Made by a program: the position numbers and the translations under genes
The notes under the pieces: generated by a model
What the model saw: only the letters and a program-made list of their open reading frames with translations
The model's database searches: none
Told to the model about the DNA's origin: nothing
Shown: positions 1 through 7,733 of the stretch, in pieces
How positions within the stretch are numbered: position 1 is the first letter of the stretch
Layout of the letters: each line of letters opens with the position of its first letter
Assembly (NCBI RefSeq): GCF_011927955.1
Contig: NZ_JAATJN010000001.1
Coordinates: forward strand, 3,100,001 to 3,164,000
Length of the DNA stretch: 64,000 bases
Direction of reading: 5' to 3'
Source of the DNA: Brevibacterium marinum
Lineage (GTDB): Bacteria > Actinomycetota > Actinomycetes > Actinomycetales > Brevibacteriaceae

Positions 1-2174
1 CTTTCGAGACCTTCCTGCAGACGAAGTACATCGGACAGAAGCGCTTCAGCCTCGAAGGCGGCGAGTCGGCCATCGTCCTCCTCGACGAGGTCCTCAACCA
101 GTCGGCGGACACCGGCATGGACCAGGTTGCCATCGGCATGGCTCACCGTGGACGCCTCAACGTGCTCACCAACATCGCAGGCAAGTCCTATGCGCAGATG
201 TTCCGTGAGTTCGATGGGACGATGTCCCCGGACAGCGTCCAGGGCTCCGGCGACGTCAAGTACCACCTGGGCACCGAGGGGTCCTTCACCTCGCCGGCCG
301 GCAACTCGACCGATGTCTACGTCGCGGCCAACCCCAGCCACCTCGAGACGGTCAACCCGATCCTCGAAGGCGTCGTGCGCGCCAAGCAGGACTCCATCGA
401 CCAGGGTGAGGCCGGCTTCACCGTTCTGCCGGTACTCGTCCACGGTGACGCGGCATTCGCAGGGCAGGGCGTCGTGACCGAGACGCTCAACCTCTCGGAG
501 CTGCGCGGCTACAGGACCGGCGGAACCGTCCACATCATCATCAACAACCAGGTCGGATTCACCACACCGCCGGCCTCGGCCCGTTCGTCGTTCTACTGCA
601 CGGATGTCGCTAAGTCGATCAACGCCCCGATCTTCCACGTCAACGGGGACGACCCCGAAGCCGTCGTCAGGGCCGCGCGACTCGCCTTCGAATACCGTCA
701 GGAATTCAACCGCGACGTCGTCATCGACCTCGTCTGCTACCGCCGCCGCGGTCACAACGAGGGCGACGACCCGTCGATGACGCAGCCGCTGATGTACTCG
801 CTCATCGAGAAGAAGGGGTCGGTGCGCAAGCTCTACACCGAATCGCTCGTCGGCAGGAAGTGCATCACCGACGAGGAAGCCAGCGAAGCGCTCAAGGACT
901 ACCAGTCGAAGCTGGAATCGGCGTTCGCCGAAACCAAGGAAGCCGAGACCGGCTCCTCCGATGGGGACGCCTTCAACGCTCCGCACGTGCCCAGCGACAT
1001 CGAAGCATTCAACAATGCCGAAACCGCGATCAGCACGGAGGCGTTGCAGCGCATCGGGGAGGCCTTCGCCGAGATTCCGGAGAACTTCACGATCCATAAG
1101 AAGCTGCGCGCGCTCCTGGAGAAGCGCAAGGAGATGGCGCTCTCCGGCGGCATCGACTGGGCCTTCGCGGAGCTCCTCGCCTTCGGTTCACTGCTCATGG
1201 ACGGAATTCCGGTTCGCCTCTCGGGTCAGGATTCCCGCCGCGGAACCTTCGTGCAGCGTCATTCGGTGCTCATCGACGCCGTCAACGGAAACGAATGGAC
1301 GCCCCTGCAGAACCTCAGCGATGAGCAGGCCCGCTTCTGGGTCTACGATTCGCTGCTGAGCGAGTACGCGGCGGTCGGCTTCGAATACGGCTACTCCGTT
1401 CAACGCAAGGACGCCCTGGTCGCCTGGGAAGCCCAGTTCGGTGACTTCGCTCAGGGTGCCCAGACCGTCATCGACGAATTCATCTCGTCTTCGGAGCAGA
1501 AGTGGCAGCAGAACTCCGGCATCGTCATGCTCCTCCCCCACGGGTACGAAGGTCAGGGCCCCGACCATTCCTCGGCCCGCATCGAGCGCTACCTGCAGCT
1601 GTGCGCGGAGTCGAACATGACGGTGGCCCTGCCGTCCAACGGCGCGTCATACTTCCACCTCCTGCGCCGACACGCGATGACGACGAACAAACGTCCGCTC
1701 ATCGTCATCACCCCGAAGTCGATGCTGCGCCTCAAGGCCGCAGCGAATGTGCCCGAGGACTTCACCACAGGCACATTCGAACCCGTCATCGACGATGCCT
1801 CCGTCGATCCCGATCAGGTCGACCGTGTCGTGCTGGTCTCCGGCAAGCTCTACTGGGAGCTGAAGGCTCAGCGTGAGAAGAACGGCGACACCACGACGGC
1901 CCTCGTCCGCGTCGAGCAGCTCTACCCGCTCGACGAAGACGCCATCGCGGCCCTCCTCGACCGCTACCCGTCCAGTGCACAGCTGGTCTGGGCACAGGAG
2001 GAGCCGGAGAACCAAGGTGCGTGGCCGTTCATGGCGATGAACATGCCTGAGCTGCTCGGCGACCGTGAGCTCACCCCGGTCACTCGCCCCGCCTCGGCTG
2101 CGACCGCCACCGGCCTCAAGCACGTCCATGAAGTCCAGCAGAAGGAACTCATCGACAGGGTCCTCCGCCGGTGA
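1..2174 (+). CDS. kgd: Multifunctional 2-oxoglutarate decarboxylase / dehydrogenase E1 (Kgd), 5' truncated
   Basis: C-terminal ~723 residues of the thiamine-diphosphate E1 enzyme that decarboxylates 2-oxoglutarate in the TCA cycle. The frame is already open at base 3, well before the first in-frame ATG at 117, so the gene runs in from the left edge. Actinobacterial Kgd proteins exceed 1,200 residues because a succinyltransferase-like domain is fused at the N-terminus; roughly 500 residues are therefore missing and that fusion cannot be checked here. Seen motifs: GMAHRGRLNVL (E1 active-site region), HVNGDDPEAVV and YRRRGHNEGDDP (cofactor/Mg binding), and HGYEGQGPDHSSAR in the pyrimidine-binding transketolase half. 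The stop overlaps the GTG of the next gene by 4 nt, suggesting translational coupling. Assignment to the E1 family is secure; Kgd rather than a short SucA is inferred from lineage. Confidence 0.95.
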   Translation, partial: FETFLQTKYIGQKRFSLEGGESAIVLLDEVLNQSADTGMDQVAIGMAHRGRLNVLTNIAGKSYAQMFREFDGTMSPDSVQGSGDVKYHLGTEGSFTSPAGNSTDVYVAANPSHLETVNPILEGVVRAKQDSIDQGEAGFTVLPVLVHGDAAFAGQGVVTETLNLSELRGYRTGGTVHIIINNQVGFTTPPASARSSFYCTDVAKSINAPIFHVNGDDPEAVVRAARLAFEYRQEFNRDVVIDLVCYRRRGHNEGDDPSMTQPLMYSLIEKKGSVRKLYTESLVGRKCITDEEASEALKDYQSKLESAFAETKEAETGSSDGDAFNAPHVPSDIEAFNNAETAISTEALQRIGEAFAEIPENFTIHKKLRALLEKRKEMALSGGIDWAFAELLAFGSLLMDGIPVRLSGQDSRRGTFVQRHSVLIDAVNGNEWTPLQNLSDEQARFWVYDSLLSEYAAVGFEYGYSVQRKDALVAWEAQFGDFAQGAQTVIDEFISSSEQKWQQNSGIVMLLPHGYEGQGPDHSSARIERYLQLCAESNMTVALPSNGASYFHLLRRHAMTTNKRPLIVITPKSMLRLKAAANVPEDFTTGTFEPVIDDASVDPDQVDRVVLVSGKLYWELKAQREKNGDTTTALVRVEQLYPLDEDAIAALLDRYPSSAQLVWAQEEPENQGAWPFMAMNMPELLGDRELTPVTRPASAATATGLKHVHEVQQKELIDRVLRR

Positions 2175-2785
2175 GCTCAGTGAACCCGATGACCGTCGCC
2201 GTGGTCGGTGGCCCCCTGGTCGCCGGCCACGGCGATGGTCGTGGCCTGGGGTGGGTCGGGCGCGTCACCGCCAGGACGCTTCCGAGCGTGCCGGATCTGA
2301 GAGTCTTCCCCCTGGCGGTCCCGCATGAGGACTCGGCCGGACTGCATGCCCGCACCATCACCGAGGCATCGTTGCGATTCACCTCCGACGGTGACAATCG
2401 ACTGGTCCTGGCCCTGGGCTCGGGCGACCTCGACTCCGCTCGATCGGTGGCTCGAGCGCGCCTCGACGTCGCGAATGTGCTCGACGAAGCACTGGCGCGC
2501 AAGGTCTCGACCTTCGTCATCGGGCCGCCTCCGGAGTACAACTCCGATCGCAACCGTGCGATCTCCGAACTCAATACGAGCTTCTCGGACGTGGCCAAGC
2601 GCCGCGGCATCGCATACGTCGACACGTTCACCCCGCTGCTCGGTCATCCCGTCTGGCAGCGTGAGATCGCATCGTCACGAGACCATCTTCCCGCTCAGGA
2701 GGGCTACGGTCTCCTTGCCTGGTTGGTGCTGCATCGCGGGTGGTTCCCGTGGCTGGGCGTCCAGGACGTCATGGGTGACGTGTGA
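2171..2785 (+). CDS. SGNH/GDSL-hydrolase-like protein with degenerate active site
   Basis: 204-residue protein starting at GTG inside the kgd stop (GTGA overlap). The layout is that of a small SGNH/GDSL esterase: an N-terminal strand TVAVVGGP followed by GHGDGRGLGWVGRV, a block-III-like LALGSGD, FVIGPPP, and a C-terminal RDHLPAQEGYGLLA in the place of the usual DxxH block. However, the expected GDS nucleophile motif reads GGP, so the catalytic serine is absent at that position, and GxND reads GSGD. I infer an SGNH fold that is inactive or uses altered chemistry. No signal peptide is visible, so it is probably cytoplasmic. Its role next to kgd is unknown. Confidence 0.7.
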   Translation: MSSVNPMTVAVVGGPLVAGHGDGRGLGWVGRVTARTLPSVPDLRVFPLAVPHEDSAGLHARTITEASLRFTSDGDNRLVLALGSGDLDSARSVARARLDVANVLDEALARKVSTFVIGPPPEYNSDRNRAISELNTSFSDVAKRRGIAYVDTFTPLLGHPVWQREIASSRDHLPAQEGYGLLAWLVLHRGWFPWLGVQDVMGDV

Positions 2786-2861
2786 CCCTCTCCCGCCGGC
2801 GGCGCTTTGCCCCGGCACGATGGTCATGAAAGAATGGAATGTCTAGCGAAGGAGTGCAATC

Positions 2862-2936
2862 ATGAGCAAACGCAGCCGTAAGCGTCACGACCGCCGCCGC
2901 AACAAGGCGAACCACGGAAAGCGTCCGCTCGGCTGA
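2862..2936 (+). CDS. Ribosomal protein bL37 (24 aa)
   Basis: Very short ORF, ATG to TGA, 24 residues with 12 Arg/Lys: starts MSKRSRKRHDRRR and ends NKANHGKRPLG. The KANHGKRP ending and the length match actinobacterial bL37, a small 50S protein described from mycobacterial ribosome structures. A good ribosome-binding site (GAAGGAG) sits 7-8 nt before the ATG, and a strong hairpin follows the stop at 2962. It lies between the kgd block and sigH/rsrA. Genes this short are often missed by automatic annotation. The family match is from memory of the motif, but the combination of composition, length, RBS and terminator is convincing. Confidence 0.85.
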   Translation: MSKRSRKRHDRRRNKANHGKRPLG

Positions 2937-2961
2937 TTCTTTCGAATCACGCGAGCACACG

Positions 2962-3000
2962 AAAGTGGGCGGAAAGAGTCATACTCTTCCCGCCCACTTT
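2962..3000. terminator. Bidirectional terminator between bL37 and rsrA
   Basis: Arms 2962-2979 and 2983-3000 form an 18-bp stem with one mismatch and a 3-nt loop. The stem is flanked by A's on the left and T's on the right, so it can serve both converging genes. Confidence 0.85.
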
Positions 3001-3036
3001 TCTATGCTCGGTCGTTCCTTCGCTCGGTTCGGCGAC

Positions 3037-3309
3037 TCAGGCACCGGCCCCCGGCCAGACGGCCTGTTCCGTGGCGATCCTCTGGCGGATCTTCTCGCGC
3101 AGGCCCATCGGCGCCTCTTCGCGGCTGCACGATCTGCGGACCAGCTCCTTGAGCAGCGCTTCGATCTCGTATTCGTCATGGCACGACGGGCAGTGTTCGA
3201 GGTGGACCGAGATCTCGCGGATCTCCGTCGTCGTCAACTCCCCGTCCAGGTAATGGTAGATGCGCGTCAGGGATTCCGCGCGCACGTTCTCGCAGCATTC
3301 GTCGCTCAT
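3037..3309 (-). CDS. rsrA: Zinc-containing anti-sigma factor RsrA/RshA (ZAS family)
   Basis: 90-residue anti-sigma factor. It carries the ZAS signature HLEHCPSC (His36, Cys40, Cys43; HxxxCxxC) plus Cys5/Cys6 near the N-terminus. In this family these residues bind zinc, and disulfide formation under thiol stress releases the sigma factor. The ATG lies inside the sigH stop (4-nt ATGA overlap), so the two are cotranscribed and coupled and should be made in a fixed ratio. A longer open frame runs upstream over sigH, but it only reads the sigma gene out of frame; the MSDECC start is the family-like one. The partner is the SigH-type factor directly upstream. Confidence 0.93.
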   Translation of the reverse strand: MSDECCENVRAESLTRIYHYLDGELTTTEIREISVHLEHCPSCHDEYEIEALLKELVRRSCSREEAPMGLREKIRQRIATEQAVWPGAGA

Positions 3310-3962
3310 TTCGCACCTCCCGCAGCCTGGGAGAAGCCACGATCCGCGGCGTAATCGGCCAGCATGTCGCGCAGCTGACGGCGCCCGCGGTGCAGACGTG
3401 ACATCACGGTGCCGATCGGAGTATCCATGATTTCTGCGATCTCCTTGTAGGGAAGACCTTCGACGTCCGCGTAGTAGACGACCATGCGGAAATCCTCGGG
3501 CAGCGCCGACAGAGCGTCCTTGACGTCGGAGTCGGGCAGGTGGTCGAGGGCTTCGAGCTCCGCGGAGCGACCGCCCGAGGACGAATGGCTCGCGGCCTGC
3601 GCGATCTGCCAGTCTTCGATGTCTTCGCTGCCGTGCTCCTGCGGCTGGCGCTGCTTCTTCCGATAGTTGTTGATGAAGGTGTTCGTCAGGATCCGGTACA
3701 GCCACGCCTTGAGGTTGGTTCCCGGCTTGTACTGATGGAATGCGGCGTAGGCTTTCGCATAGGCCTCTTGGACCAGGTCCTCCGCATCGGCTGGATTTCG
3801 GGTCATTCGCAGGGCAGCTGCGTAGAGCTGATTGAGATACTCCAGAGCGTCACGCTCGAAACGGGCCGAACGTTCGGCCTGCGTCTCGGGGACTTCTTTG
3901 ACTGATTCGGTCATCACCGTCAATGGTACGCCCGTTCTCTCGAGGACGGCAGTGGCGTTCAC
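3306..3962 (-). CDS. sigH: RNA polymerase sigma factor SigH/SigR (ECF, thiol-stress)
   Basis: 218-residue ECF sigma factor of the SigH/SigR group, which directs the response to thiol-oxidative and heat stress. Region 2 is clear ([18 protein letters not shown], then [20 protein letters not shown]) and region 4 contains [25 protein letters not shown]. The GTG at 3962 has AGAAGGAGA just upstream and is chosen; an ATG 16 codons inside (3914) would give the shorter form common in databases. rsrA follows with a 4-nt overlap. A SigH-type promoter at 4031-4058 suggests positive autoregulation. Mycothiol, whose biosynthesis gene mshB is also in this window, is the usual output pathway of SigH/SigR in relatives. 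Confidence 0.95.
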   Translation of the reverse strand: MNATAVLERTGVPLTVMTESVKEVPETQAERSARFERDALEYLNQLYAAALRMTRNPADAEDLVQEAYAKAYAAFHQYKPGTNLKAWLYRILTNTFINNYRKKQRQPQEHGSEDIEDWQIAQAASHSSSGGRSAELEALDHLPDSDVKDALSALPEDFRMVVYYADVEGLPYKEIAEIMDTPIGTVMSRLHRGRRQLRDMLADYAADRGFSQAAGGAK

Positions 3963-4030
3963 AGACTTCTCCTTCTGCCTTTCGACTCAGCACCGGTCGA
4001 TCATCGCCACCGGCACGTGTTGTCCATTCC

Positions 4031-4058
4031 AACACCGGGGCGAGGCCCCACTATTCCC
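4031..4058 (-). promoter_or_regulatory. SigH/SigR-type promoter upstream of sigH
   Basis: Reading the minus strand, GGGAAT (4058-4053) is followed after 19 nt by GTT (4033-4031). This matches the GGAAT-N18/19-GTT consensus of SigR/SigH promoters. The expected transcript would start about 60 nt before the sigH GTG. Confidence 0.7.
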
Positions 4059-4110
4059 GGACAACCGTTATGCTTGCCAGTGAGATGCCCGACACGTAGG
4101 AAGGACCACA

Positions 4111-4608
4111 GTGTCTCCAATCAGATTCCTCGCACGGCCCATGCTGGCCGCCGGCTACATCGCCAACGGAGTCGACCGTCTGCGTCGCCCGGATGCAGCG
4201 GCCGCTTCCATCGCACCACTGCTGAACATGGCACGCAAGCAGGTCGACGTGCCCCTTGACGCCCCGACCTTGGCCCGCGCGACCGGAGCGGCGCAGGTCG
4301 CTGCGGGTTCGCTGCTGGCCATCGGCAGGTTCCCCCGCGTGAGCGCGACGATCCTCGTCGGCACCTACCTGCTTGACACCGTCGGCGAGCGGATCGCCGC
4401 GGATAAGGCCACGTCGAAGGATGAGAAGCGCGAACGCACCGAGCGCACCCTGATTCGCACCTCGATGCTCGGAGGCGCCCTTCTGGCCAGCGTCGACACC
4501 GCGGGCAAGCCGGGACTGTGGTGGCGGACCCAACATGCCGCCGAAGATCTGTGGTCGTCTGTCGAAGGGACCTCCAAACAGGCGATGAGTGCACTCGGCG
4601 TTGACTGA
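4111..4608 (+). CDS. DoxX-like small integral membrane protein
   Basis: 165-residue protein with about four hydrophobic segments (roughly residues 10-20, 58-75, 80-95 and 115-130) and the DoxX-type opening RFLARPMLAAGYIANGVDRLRRP. DoxX-family proteins are membrane proteins; some take part in oxidative-stress membrane complexes with thiol enzymes, but the exact function here cannot be read. GTG start with AGGAAGGA 6-12 nt upstream. It is transcribed divergently from sigH and its end overlaps possible starts of aroA, so it probably forms an operon with aroA and rsgA. The position beside SigH suggests, but does not prove, a redox role. Confidence 0.75.
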   Translation: MSPIRFLARPMLAAGYIANGVDRLRRPDAAAASIAPLLNMARKQVDVPLDAPTLARATGAAQVAAGSLLAIGRFPRVSATILVGTYLLDTVGERIAADKATSKDEKRERTERTLIRTSMLGGALLASVDTAGKPGLWWRTQHAAEDLWSSVEGTSKQAMSALGVD

Positions 4609-5917
4609 CACACCTGGCAGCACTGCGCCCGTGACCGGTGACTGGCTCGCGCCCGTCGCCGGTCGCGGCGTCACCGCGAATGTCGGCGTTCCCGGTTCGA
4701 AGTCCCTGACCAACCGCTACCTCCTCCTCGCAGCGCTGGCCGAATCCGACTCGCTGGTGCGCGGATGGCTGCACAGTCGCGACACTGCGCTGATGGTCGA
4801 GGCCCTGAGAGCCCTCGGTGCCGGGATCGAGGAGAGCCACGGCGACCTGCGCATCACCCCCATCGACTTCTCTTCCGGAGACCACACAGCCGCAGCCTCC
4901 ATCGACTGCGGCTTGGCCGGGACCGTCATGCGCTTCATCCCCCCACTGGCCGCCGCGACCGGTCGAGAGGTCGTCCTCGACGGTGACGAACAGGCCCGGG
5001 TGAGACCGATGTCGGTCATCATCGATGCGCTGACCGACCTCGGCGCCTCCGTTTCGGCGGAGAACGGGCTGCTTCCGATCACGATCCGTGCGGAGTCCCG
5101 GCTGCGAGGCGGTCATCTCGAGGTCGATGCCAGCGCATCCAGCCAATTCGTCTCGGGCCTGCTGCTGACCGCTCCCGTCATGCCTCTGGGCATCGAGCTC
5201 GTCAATCGCGGTGAGCCCGTCCCCAGTCGCGCGCACGTCGATATGACGCTCGAGGTGCTCGCCGATGCGGGAGTCGACGTCACGGAGCCCGAGCCCGAGC
5301 GCTGGATCGTCGAACCGGGCCTCCCCCGCGGCCTCGACGTCCACGTCGAACCCGACCTGTCGAACGCCGCGGCGTTCGCCGCCGCCTCGCTGGCCACCAA
5401 CGGTGATGTCACCATCCTCGATTGGCCGGTCCACACGACGCAGGCCGGCGACGGTTTCCGGGCCATCGCAGAGGCTTTCGGAGCCGCCGTGTCCCTCGAC
5501 AGGAACGGGCTGAGAGTCCAGGGGCCAGAGGTTCTGCGAGCCGTCGACCTCGATCTTTCGGCGGTCGGCGAACTCACCCCCGTGGTGGCCGCTCTGGCGG
5601 CACTCGCAGACGGCACATCCACTCTCACCGGCATCGGGCACCTCCGCGGTCATGAGACCGATCGACTCTCGGCTCTGCGCCGCGAACTCGGCGCGGTCGG
5701 TGTGGAGGTCGAAGAGCATGCCACGGCTCTGACCATCACCGGTTCACAGCTGCGCGCCCGCACCTGGCACACGTACAACGACCACCGCATGGTCATGGCC
5801 GGGGCTGTCCTCGCGCTGAGGGTCGACGGACTCATCATCGAGAACGCCGACACCGTAGCGAAGACTCTGCCCGAATTCACCCAGCTCTGGGAAGCCATGC
5901 TGAATCGCGGCACCTGA
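4589..5917 (+). CDS. aroA: 3-phosphoshikimate 1-carboxyvinyltransferase (EPSP synthase)
   Basis: EPSP synthase transfers the enolpyruvyl group from PEP to shikimate-3-phosphate, the sixth step of aromatic amino acid synthesis. Visible motifs: PGSKSLTNRYLLLAAL near the N-terminus (substrate and phosphate binding), GLAGTVMRF, ASSQFVSGLLL, LRGHETDRL and the C-terminal YNDHRMVMAG. Length (up to 442 aa) is normal. The start is uncertain: GTG 4589 (used here), TTG 4601 and GTG 4631 are all possible and none has a strong ribosome-binding site; the first two overlap the DoxX-like gene. Followed by rsgA after 1 nt. The aroA-rsgA pair near sigH is a conserved actinobacterial arrangement. Confidence 0.95.
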   Translation: MHSALTDTPGSTAPVTGDWLAPVAGRGVTANVGVPGSKSLTNRYLLLAALAESDSLVRGWLHSRDTALMVEALRALGAGIEESHGDLRITPIDFSSGDHTAAASIDCGLAGTVMRFIPPLAAATGREVVLDGDEQARVRPMSVIIDALTDLGASVSAENGLLPITIRAESRLRGGHLEVDASASSQFVSGLLLTAPVMPLGIELVNRGEPVPSRAHVDMTLEVLADAGVDVTEPEPERWIVEPGLPRGLDVHVEPDLSNAAAFAAASLATNGDVTILDWPVHTTQAGDGFRAIAEAFGAAVSLDRNGLRVQGPEVLRAVDLDLSAVGELTPVVAALAALADGTSTLTGIGHLRGHETDRLSALRRELGAVGVEVEEHATALTITGSQLRARTWHTYNDHRMVMAGAVLALRVDGLIIENADTVAKTLPEFTQLWEAMLNRGT

Positions 5918-5918
5918 G

Positions 5919-6929
5919 ATGGCGCGCATCTACCGTGACGAGGACTACCGCCCTCGCCCGAACAAGCGCGGGTCCCGACCCCGGACGAAGAACAGACCGA
6001 ACCACGATGCCGCGCTCGACGGCCTCGTCACCGCTGTCGATCGAGGACGGTATCGTGTGGTGCTCGCCGACCGGTCAGGCAGCTTCCTCGGCGATGTCAC
6101 CGCCGTCCGGGCCTCCCACCTGCGCAAGGATGCGGTAGTTCCCGGCGACATCGTCAAACTCGTCGGCGACACCTCCGGCAAACGGGGCTCTCTGGCCCGG
6201 CTGGTCGAGATCTCGGACAGACGAACCCTGCTGCGCCGCAGCGCCGATGACACCGATCCGAGCGAACGCGTGATCGTCGCCAACATCGATGTCATGGGCA
6301 TCGTCACCGCCACCGAGGATCCCGAACCCTCCTACGGACTCATCGATCGCGCCCTGGCTGCGGCCTTCGACGCGGGCATCGCTCCCCTGCTCATCGTCAC
6401 CAAGACGGATCTCAAGCCGGCCGACGACATCATCGAGCGGTTCTCACTCTCCGGTGTCGAGATCGTCTCCTCCGGACTCGATCCCGAGGGAAGACTGACC
6501 GACGCCACGGTCTTCGACCGCCTACGGGGTCGGATGAGCGTTCTCATCGGGCATTCGGGAGTGGGCAAGTCGACGCTGATGAATGCTCTCGTCCCTCGGG
6601 CGGAAAGAGCGACCGGGCACGTCAACGACGTCACCGGACGGGGTCGGCACACCTCCTCCTCGGCGATCGGTCTTCGCCTCGAGGGCGGCGGTTGGCTCGT
6701 CGACACTCCCGGCGTCCGCAGCTTCGGACTGGCCCACGTCGACCGGGAGACGCTGATCTCCGCGTTCCCCGAACTCGTCGAAGCCACCGCCGAATGCGCG
6801 CGCGGCTGCACCCATCTCGCAGATGCTCCTGGGTGTCGACTCGACGCCTGGGTGGCCGCGGGCCATGCGGGCCCCGGTGGAGTCTCACGCTTGGAGTCCC
6901 TGCGCAGGCTGCTGCTCGGGGCTGGATAG
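5919..6929 (+). CDS. rsgA: Ribosome small subunit-dependent GTPase A
   Basis: 336-residue circularly permuted GTPase that acts in late 30S subunit maturation. The permuted motif order is visible: G4 TKTD at 161-164, then G1 GHSGVGKS at 211-218, a switch region TGRGRHTSSS, and G3 DTPG at 262-265. An N-terminal OB-fold region spans about 35-100, and the C-terminal zinc site is C293, C297, H299, C306. The N-terminus is very basic, as expected for rRNA contact. Starts 1 nt after aroA. Confidence 0.96.
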   Translation: MARIYRDEDYRPRPNKRGSRPRTKNRPNHDAALDGLVTAVDRGRYRVVLADRSGSFLGDVTAVRASHLRKDAVVPGDIVKLVGDTSGKRGSLARLVEISDRRTLLRRSADDTDPSERVIVANIDVMGIVTATEDPEPSYGLIDRALAAAFDAGIAPLLIVTKTDLKPADDIIERFSLSGVEIVSSGLDPEGRLTDATVFDRLRGRMSVLIGHSGVGKSTLMNALVPRAERATGHVNDVTGRGRHTSSSAIGLRLEGGGWLVDTPGVRSFGLAHVDRETLISAFPELVEATAECARGCTHLADAPGCRLDAWVAAGHAGPGGVSRLESLRRLLLGAG

Positions 6930-6932
6930 GGT
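6927..6932 (+). promoter_or_regulatory. -10-like box before hisN
   Basis: TAGGGT ends 6 nt before the hisN ATG. The intervening GGAGGC could also serve as a ribosome-binding site on an operon transcript from rsgA, so both leaderless and leadered translation are possible. Confidence 0.4.
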
Positions 6933-6938
6933 GGAGGC

Positions 6939-7733
6939 ATGAACGATCTCGACCTCGCGACCGAACTCGCCGATCTCGCCGATTCCATCAGCTTCCGTCA
7001 TTTCACGGCTCAGGACTTCACCGTCGAGACGAAACCCGACCTGACACCCGTGACCGAATGCGACCGTGCTGTCGAATCCGCGATCGCGGACAGGCTTCGC
7101 CGCGACCGTCCCGAGGACAGCGTGATCGGCGAGGAGTTCGGCTCCCATGGAACCTCGCCGAGGCGGTGGATCGTCGATCCCATCGACGGCACGAAGAACT
7201 TCGTCCGGGGCGTACCGATCTGGGCCACACTCATCTCTCTGTACGAGGGACAGGACCCGATTCTCGGTGTGGTCTCCGCACCTGCCCTCGGCCGCCGGTG
7301 GTGGGCCGAATCCGGTCACGGGGCGTTCGCCTCGGCGTTGGGGGAACCGGCCAGACGGATCCACGTCTCCGACGTCGACGCGCTCGAGGACGCCTCCTTG
7401 TCGTACGCCTCTTTGAGCGGATGGAAGGAGATCGGCGTCCTCGACGGGTTCCTCGCTCTGTGCGCGTCCCTATGGCGGACCCGCGGCTATGGAGACTTCT
7501 ATTCCTACATGCTGCTGGCCGAAGGCGCGGTCGACCTCGCCTGCGAGCCCGAACTCGAGCTCTACGACATGGGTGCCCTCGTCCCGATCGTCATCGAAGC
7601 GGGCGGGACATTCACGAACACGGCCGGAGTTCCCGGCCCCTTCGGCGGCAACGCCGTCGCGAGCAATTCCCGACTGCACGAACTTGCTCTCGATCGTCTG
7701 GGCAGGGTCGCTCCGGCCAGGACCGGGGCATGA
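6939..7733 (+). CDS. hisN: Histidinol-phosphatase (inositol monophosphatase family)
   Basis: 264-residue metal-dependent phosphatase of the IMPase superfamily. Metal-binding motifs are seen: GEE at 64-66 and DPIDGTKNF from residue 80, with a C-terminal ELYDMGALVPIVIEAGG in which the usual WD is YD. In actinobacteria this subgroup is annotated HisN, converting L-histidinol phosphate to L-histidinol. IMPase or fructose-bisphosphatase activity cannot be excluded by sequence alone. Its stop overlaps the first possible start of the following aminotransferase (ATGA). Confidence 0.85.
   Translation: MNDLDLATELADLADSISFRHFTAQDFTVETKPDLTPVTECDRAVESAIADRLRRDRPEDSVIGEEFGSHGTSPRRWIVDPIDGTKNFVRGVPIWATLISLYEGQDPILGVVSAPALGRRWWAESGHGAFASALGEPARRIHVSDVDALEDASLSYASLSGWKEIGVLDGFLALCASLWRTRGYGDFYSYMLLAEGAVDLACEPELELYDMGALVPIVIEAGGTFTNTAGVPGPFGGNAVASNSRLHELALDRLGRVAPARTGA

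Noticed and set aside
4121-5719. 532-codon minus-strand ORF opposite aroA
   Set aside because: Antisense open frame of a GC-rich gene; sequence is low complexity and aroA is certain on the other strand.
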